Origin: Psychrobacillus mangrovi
Lineage (GTDB): Bacteria > Bacillota > Bacilli > Bacillales_A > Planococcaceae
Direction: 5' to 3'
NCBI RefSeq assembly: GCF_037104765.1
Contig: NZ_JBAWSY010000001.1
Span: 248,001 to 312,000, forward strand
Length of the DNA stretch: 64,000 bases
In this document: positions 60,568 to 64,000 of the stretch, piece after piece
How positions within the stretch are numbered: the stretch's first letter is position 1
Layout: each line of letters begins with the position of its first letter
Translations under genes and position numbers: made by a program
Notes under the pieces: generated by a model
Databases searched by the model: none
Seen by the model: only the letters and a program-made list of their open reading frames with translations
Told to the model about the DNA's origin: nothing

Positions 60568-62316
60568 ATGGCAATTGAGGAAATAGATTATGGAGATATA
60601 CTTTCTTATATAATTGAAGAAAAAGCAATTCAAACTGTATTCCAACCAATTATCTCGCTTCAAAATGGCCATATTTATGGATACGAGGCATTATCTCGAG
60701 GTCCGGAAAATACGGCTTTACAAAATCCTGAAGTGCTATTTGATTATGCAATGAAGAGCGGAAAACTATGGGAGCTTGAAAATTTGTGCCGAGGAAACGC
60801 ATTAAAGTATGCACATCATTTAAAAGCAGAAGGGAAATTATTTATAAATGTAAATCCTAATATTATGAATGATCCCAAGTTTAAACAAGGTTTTACGAAA
60901 GAGTTTTTAAGTAGATTTAATATGGATTCAGATTCAATTGTTTTTGAAATAACGGAAAGAGAAGCAATAAATAATTTAAAAGATTTCATTACTACCGTTG
61001 AACACTATAAAAAACAGTTTTACCAAATTGCAATTGATGATGTTGGCTCTGGTTACTCTGGATTAAATGTCATTACGGATGTTCGACCTCACTTTATTAA
61101 GCTTGATATGAAGCTTATTCGTGATATAGATAAAGATCGAACCAAACAACTTCTTGTTAAGAGTTTAAGTGAATTTGCAAATTATTCACAAATACATATT
61201 ATTGCTGAGGGAATTGAAACAAAAGAAGAATTGCTTACTCTAATTGATATAGGAGTACATTTTGGTCAGGGATATTACATACAAAAACCAAATAAACAGC
61301 TTTTTCCTGTTCGAAAAGATATAAAAAAGATAATTGAATTAGAAAGTGTTCGAAAAAATATTATTAGCTCAAACCGTTTAACCGATACATCTATCGAACA
61401 AATCGCTACTCCTTTGCGTACTATTGCAAGCCATACACCAATATCTAAAGTAAGTAAATTAATGGATGCTAATGATGCATTGCCAGGTTTTTGTATAAAA
61501 GATGGAAATAAATTAATTGGTGTTATTACAAGAAATAAGTTACATCTTAAATTTAGTGGTCCTTACGGATACAGTCTATATAATACCAAACCAGTGACCG
61601 CAATTATGAGTAGAAATTATATGAAAGTGGATGCATCAACACCTATTGATGTAGTTGCTAAAATTGCAATGAAACGTGATCCTATTCATTTATACGATTT
61701 TATTACTATTACAAAAGACGACGAATACTTTGGGGTTGTAACTGTAAAAGACTTACTAGAAAAAAGTATGCAGCTAGAAATTGACTATGCTAAGCATTTA
61801 AACCCGCTTTCAGAGTTACCTGGAAATATTATGATTGAGAAAGAATTACAAAAATGTATCGATAGCTCTGAAGAGTTAACAGTTCTTTATTTTGATATTG
61901 ATAATTTTAAACCCTATAACGATGTATATGGCTTTGAAAAGGGAGATAAAGTCATAATAAGGTTAGCAGAAATATTAGAAAAAAACGCACTAGAGAATAG
62001 CTTTGTGGGTCATATTGGCGGTGACGATTTTATCATGATCTTACACACATCCAAAAGCAATGAATTATGTGAAAAAATTATTCGGGAATTCAATTCTTCT
62101 GTTGAACATTTTTATCATTCGCATGATCTTCTCAAAGGTTGTATAATTTCTAAAAATCGCCATGGAATTGAAGAACACTTTCCACTTTTGACGATTTCCA
62201 TTGCAGGAGTTACGAACAAAACTGTTTCATCTATCTATGATTTATCAGAAAAAGCTAGCTATTTAAAAAAACAATGCAAACAACTTAGCGGAAGCAACAT
62301 GCTTCTCGATCAGTGA
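60568..62316 (+). CDS. EAL-CBS-GGDEF cyclic di-GMP protein
   Basis: 582 residues, cytosolic. Residues about 15-255 form an EAL phosphodiesterase domain with all key stretches: YGYEALSRGP (EAL), FINVNPNIM, FEITERE, IAIDDVGSGYSGL, FIKLDMKLIR, AEGIET and GQGYYIQKP. Residues about 280-410 are a CBS pair (TPISKVSKLMDANDALPGF; MSRNYMKVDASTPIDVVAK). Residues about 415-580 are a GGDEF domain where the signature reads GGDDF, so the catalytic glutamate is aspartate, and the I-site is absent. It likely degrades c-di-GMP, with CBS sensing of a nucleotide and the GGDEF part regulatory. GGAGG precedes the ATG. Confidence 0.9.
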   Translation: MAIEEIDYGDILSYIIEEKAIQTVFQPIISLQNGHIYGYEALSRGPENTALQNPEVLFDYAMKSGKLWELENLCRGNALKYAHHLKAEGKLFINVNPNIMNDPKFKQGFTKEFLSRFNMDSDSIVFEITEREAINNLKDFITTVEHYKKQFYQIAIDDVGSGYSGLNVITDVRPHFIKLDMKLIRDIDKDRTKQLLVKSLSEFANYSQIHIIAEGIETKEELLTLIDIGVHFGQGYYIQKPNKQLFPVRKDIKKIIELESVRKNIISSNRLTDTSIEQIATPLRTIASHTPISKVSKLMDANDALPGFCIKDGNKLIGVITRNKLHLKFSGPYGYSLYNTKPVTAIMSRNYMKVDASTPIDVVAKIAMKRDPIHLYDFITITKDDEYFGVVTVKDLLEKSMQLEIDYAKHLNPLSELPGNIMIEKELQKCIDSSEELTVLYFDIDNFKPYNDVYGFEKGDKVIIRLAEILEKNALENSFVGHIGGDDFIMILHTSKSNELCEKIIREFNSSVEHFYHSHDLLKGCIISKNRHGIEEHFPLLTISIAGVTNKTVSSIYDLSEKASYLKKQCKQLSGSNMLLDQ

Positions 62317-62385
62317 ACATATTATACAAGCCTTTAAACTCATGTGCTATGATATTTGAGGAACATGCGTTTAGGAGGGCAAGAA

Positions 62386-62529
62386 ATGCTTTGGGTATTA
62401 ATTTTGACAGTATTTATTTTTATCCTTGTTATGTGTTTATGCTTTTATACAATTAATAAGGGTTATGCATTCAAACATTCAATTGATGAAATACCAAAAG
62501 AGAAAGATGAAAAAACGCATCTGCCATAA
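62386..62529 (+). CDS. 47-residue single-pass membrane protein (YtzI-like)
   Basis: ATG behind a near-perfect AGGAGGG at 62373-62379, 47 residues. One N-terminal membrane helix (WVLILTVFIFILVMCLCFY) is followed by ISK-type linker TINKGYAFKHSIDEIP and a charged tail KEKDEKTH. The pattern (short helix then KGYA(Y/F)KH and acidic tail) resembles B. subtilis YtzI from memory. It overlaps its own terminator. Function unknown; the ribosome site is strong enough to call it real. Confidence 0.7.
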   Translation: MLWVLILTVFIFILVMCLCFYTINKGYAFKHSIDEIPKEKDEKTHLP

Positions 62530-62542
62530 GGCGATGCGTTTT
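62512..62542. terminator. Bidirectional terminator
   Basis: AAAACGCATC and GCC pair with GGC and GATGCGTTTT around ATAA, with one bulged T. It overlaps the end of the 47-residue gene and precedes the convergent rlmN stop. Confidence 0.8.
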
Positions 62543-62545
62543 GTG

Positions 62546-63613
62546 TTATACAGTAGTTTTTTCTTTTTTAATCTGTTTGCTTCGTAGTTGCCCACAAGCT
62601 GCGTCAATATCTGTTCCTTGCTCCATACGAACACCACAGTTAATACCATTGTTTTTTAGCGTTTGGAAGAACGCGCTAATAGACTCTTCTGTGCTTCTTT
62701 GGTATTGACCATGTTCATCCACTGGATTATAAGGTATTAGATTCACATAAGACAAATGACGTTTATTTTCCAATAACTTAGCTAATTGCTTTGCTTCTTC
62801 TACATGATCATTTACATCCTTAAGTAGGATATATTCAAACGTAATCCGACGATTTGTTTTTTCTAAATAATAATCTACAGCCGCCATTAACTTTTCAATT
62901 GGGAATGCTTTGTTAATAACCATGATTCGTGATCGAAGCTCATCATTTGGAGCATGTAGTGAAACAGCAAGATTTACTTGAAGGTTTTCGTCTGCATAGT
63001 CATATATTTTCTTAGCAAGACCGCTAGTTGAAACAGTTATATGTCTAGCACCAATCGCAAGTCCTTTTTGGTCGTTTACTACACGTAAGAAATTCATTAA
63101 ATTCGTGTAATTATCAAATGGTTCACCAATACCCATTACAACGATATGGCTCACACGTTCACTTTTACCAACATTATCTAAGTGTTCTTGCACTTTCATA
63201 ATTTGACCGACAATCTCGCCTGCATCCAAGTCCCGATTTTTCTTAAGTAATCCACTAGCACAGAAACTACATCCTATGTTACATCCAACCTGTGTCGTTA
63301 CACAAACAGACAGTCCGTATTTAAAACGCATTAACACTGTTTCAATTAGATTACCGTCCTGCATTTGAAATAAAAACTTAATTGTTCCATCAGCAGATTC
63401 TTGCTTTACAGATTCTTTCAACGTTTGAATGACAAAGTTGTCTTTCAATAATTGAAGGCATTCCTTGTTCACATTGTTCATCTCATCAAAGCTTTGGACT
63501 CTTTTAATGTATAACCAATCCCATACCTGTTCTGCTCTAAACTTCTTTTGCCCATGTTCTAATAACCACTCTATTAACTGATCTTTTGTAAGACCATAAA
63601 TTGATTTCTGCAT
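62546..63613 (-). CDS. rlmN: 23S rRNA (adenine-2503-C2) methyltransferase RlmN
   Basis: 355 residues, dual-specificity radical SAM enzyme that methylates A2503 of 23S rRNA and A37 of some tRNAs. The radical SAM cluster is CNIGCSFCASG (Cx3Cx2C, about residue 115), with GIGEPFDNYTNLMNFL, HITVSTSGLAKKI, NLAVSLHAPNDELRSRI and the second catalytic cysteine at AACGQL near the C-terminus. All are intact. Related Cfr confers drug resistance, but the sequence reads as housekeeping RlmN. ATG at 63613 with GAGGAA upstream. Confidence 0.95.
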   Translation of the reverse strand: MQKSIYGLTKDQLIEWLLEHGQKKFRAEQVWDWLYIKRVQSFDEMNNVNKECLQLLKDNFVIQTLKESVKQESADGTIKFLFQMQDGNLIETVLMRFKYGLSVCVTTQVGCNIGCSFCASGLLKKNRDLDAGEIVGQIMKVQEHLDNVGKSERVSHIVVMGIGEPFDNYTNLMNFLRVVNDQKGLAIGARHITVSTSGLAKKIYDYADENLQVNLAVSLHAPNDELRSRIMVINKAFPIEKLMAAVDYYLEKTNRRITFEYILLKDVNDHVEEAKQLAKLLENKRHLSYVNLIPYNPVDEHGQYQRSTEESISAFFQTLKNNGINCGVRMEQGTDIDAACGQLRSKQIKKEKTTV

Positions 63614-63774
63614 TAATATTCCTCATTTCATTCATATACAATTTGCCCATTATACTATAAATGTTCACATTCAACAATTAATTATACAAAAAAATATAAA
63701 TAAAAGATATAAATTTGATTTTAGGAAGTTAATACAAAATTAATTTTTGAAGGCATTTTTCTTTGTTGAAAGAT

Positions 63775-63820
63775 AAAAGCACCTGAATTACCTATATCAA
63801 TTAAGGATTCAAGCGCTTCT
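63775..63820 (-). terminator. Terminator of the partial sulfurtransferase gene
   Basis: On the minus strand AAGCGCTTGAAT pairs with ATTCAGGTGCTT around a 20-base region that can pair further (CC/GG), followed by TTATCTTTC. Confidence 0.55.
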
Positions 63821-63839
63821 ATTGAATTTTTTCAAACTA

Positions 63840-64000
63840 TTAATTACTTGTCTCTATTTCATTTTCTCTAATCCAATCACTGTAGCTGCCTACATATAAT
63901 TGCACATTTTCATAACCAGCTTCCTTCAAACTTGCATAAAGTGGTGCAGCAGTTACCCCACTACCGCAATAAGCAACTACAGGCTTTGATTTATCGGTCA
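63840..64000 (-). CDS. Rhodanese-type sulfurtransferase (SseA-like), N-terminal part outside
   Basis: Only the last 53 residues are in the window, on the minus strand to the TAA at 63840-63842. They contain the active-site loop CGSGVTAAP (catalytic cysteine), then LYASLKEAGYENVQLYVGSYSDWI, which is the C-terminal repeat of thiosulfate/3-mercaptopyruvate sulfurtransferases. The loop CGSGVTA is the mercaptopyruvate type. Cytosolic sulfur transfer is expected. The gene continues beyond position 64000 and ends in a terminator-like hairpin. Confidence 0.85.
   Translation of the reverse strand, partial: TDKSKPVVAYCGSGVTAAPLYASLKEAGYENVQLYVGSYSDWIRENEIETSN

Noticed and set aside
62546..63613. Cfr-type resistance methylase
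   Set aside because: The sequence has the RlmN length and motifs (AACGQL end, NLAVSLHAPNDELRSRI), and Cfr-specific features were not seen.

Overview
The window is AT-rich chromosomal DNA from an endospore-forming, low-GC Gram-positive bacterium of the order Bacillales. The best match is the Psychrobacillus/Lysinibacillus/Sporosarcina side of the group, but this is inferred from gene content and not proven. Supporting signs are strong AGGAGG-type ribosome sites, frequent TTG/GTG starts, a CotF-type spore coat gene, a sporulation-type diadenylate cyclase (cdaS), ypsA, a gltC-gltBD divergon, a ycsF/ycsG/ycsI-kip type 5-oxoproline cluster, an S-box (SAM) riboswitch and a PerR-like box at katA. 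No tRNA, rRNA, CRISPR array, phage or intact insertion sequence was seen.

Layout. 1-4.6 kb: partial amidohydrolase, DUF1836 regulator, hemolysin-III protein, OsmC protein, two small membrane proteins and a frameshifted Cache-GGDEF diguanylate cyclase. 4.7-9.3 kb: five-gene branched-chain amino acid ABC operon (livK-H-M-G-F, minus strand) with a terminator-like hairpin after the binding-protein gene. 9.7-17.5 kb: frameshifted oligoendopeptidase F, a LysR/MFS block bracketed by two copies of a 28-bp palindromic repeat, then a DHA2 drug exporter divergent from a TetR regulator. 17.5-22.6 kb: polyphosphate genes ppx-ppk and a UMF1-type MFS protein. 23-26.9 kb: YitT protein, hotdog thioesterase, an omega-amidase-like hydrolase, a MtnE-like aminotransferase and a PPC-domain protein.

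27-33 kb: a SAM riboswitch heads metQ-metN-metI, followed without a clear break by a crotonase-fold protein, an FMN 2-hydroxyacid oxidase of the lactate-monooxygenase type and a CaiB-type CoA-transferase. This S-box-led gene string, next to the methionine-salvage pair, is the best candidate in the window for an undescribed pathway, perhaps use of a 2-hydroxy or 2-keto analogue of methionine. 33-38.2 kb: a decayed gene, ypsA with a coupled unknown gene, cotF, a HAD phosphatase, a HEPN-like protein and cdaS. 38.3-46.8 kb: an isolated hisH-hisF pair beside glutamate synthase (gltD, gltB) and its LysR regulator gltC. 47-52.5 kb: 5-oxoproline genes (ycsI, an NRAMP-type transporter, pxpA, pxpB, pxpC) and an IclR regulator. 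52.5-57.4 kb: EamA exporter, FMN reductase, frameshifted threonine dehydratase ilvA and catalase. 57.4-64 kb: a three-gene ABC importer, an EAL-CBS-GGDEF protein, a 47-residue membrane protein, rlmN and a partial rhodanese.

Two patterns run across the window. Three otherwise intact housekeeping-type genes (the diguanylate cyclase, pepF and ilvA) each carry one frameshift. A family of intergenic repeats with the core GTGCCTGGCAC, often joined to a long CATGAAA...TTTCATG hairpin, recurs at four places between 34 and 54 kb.
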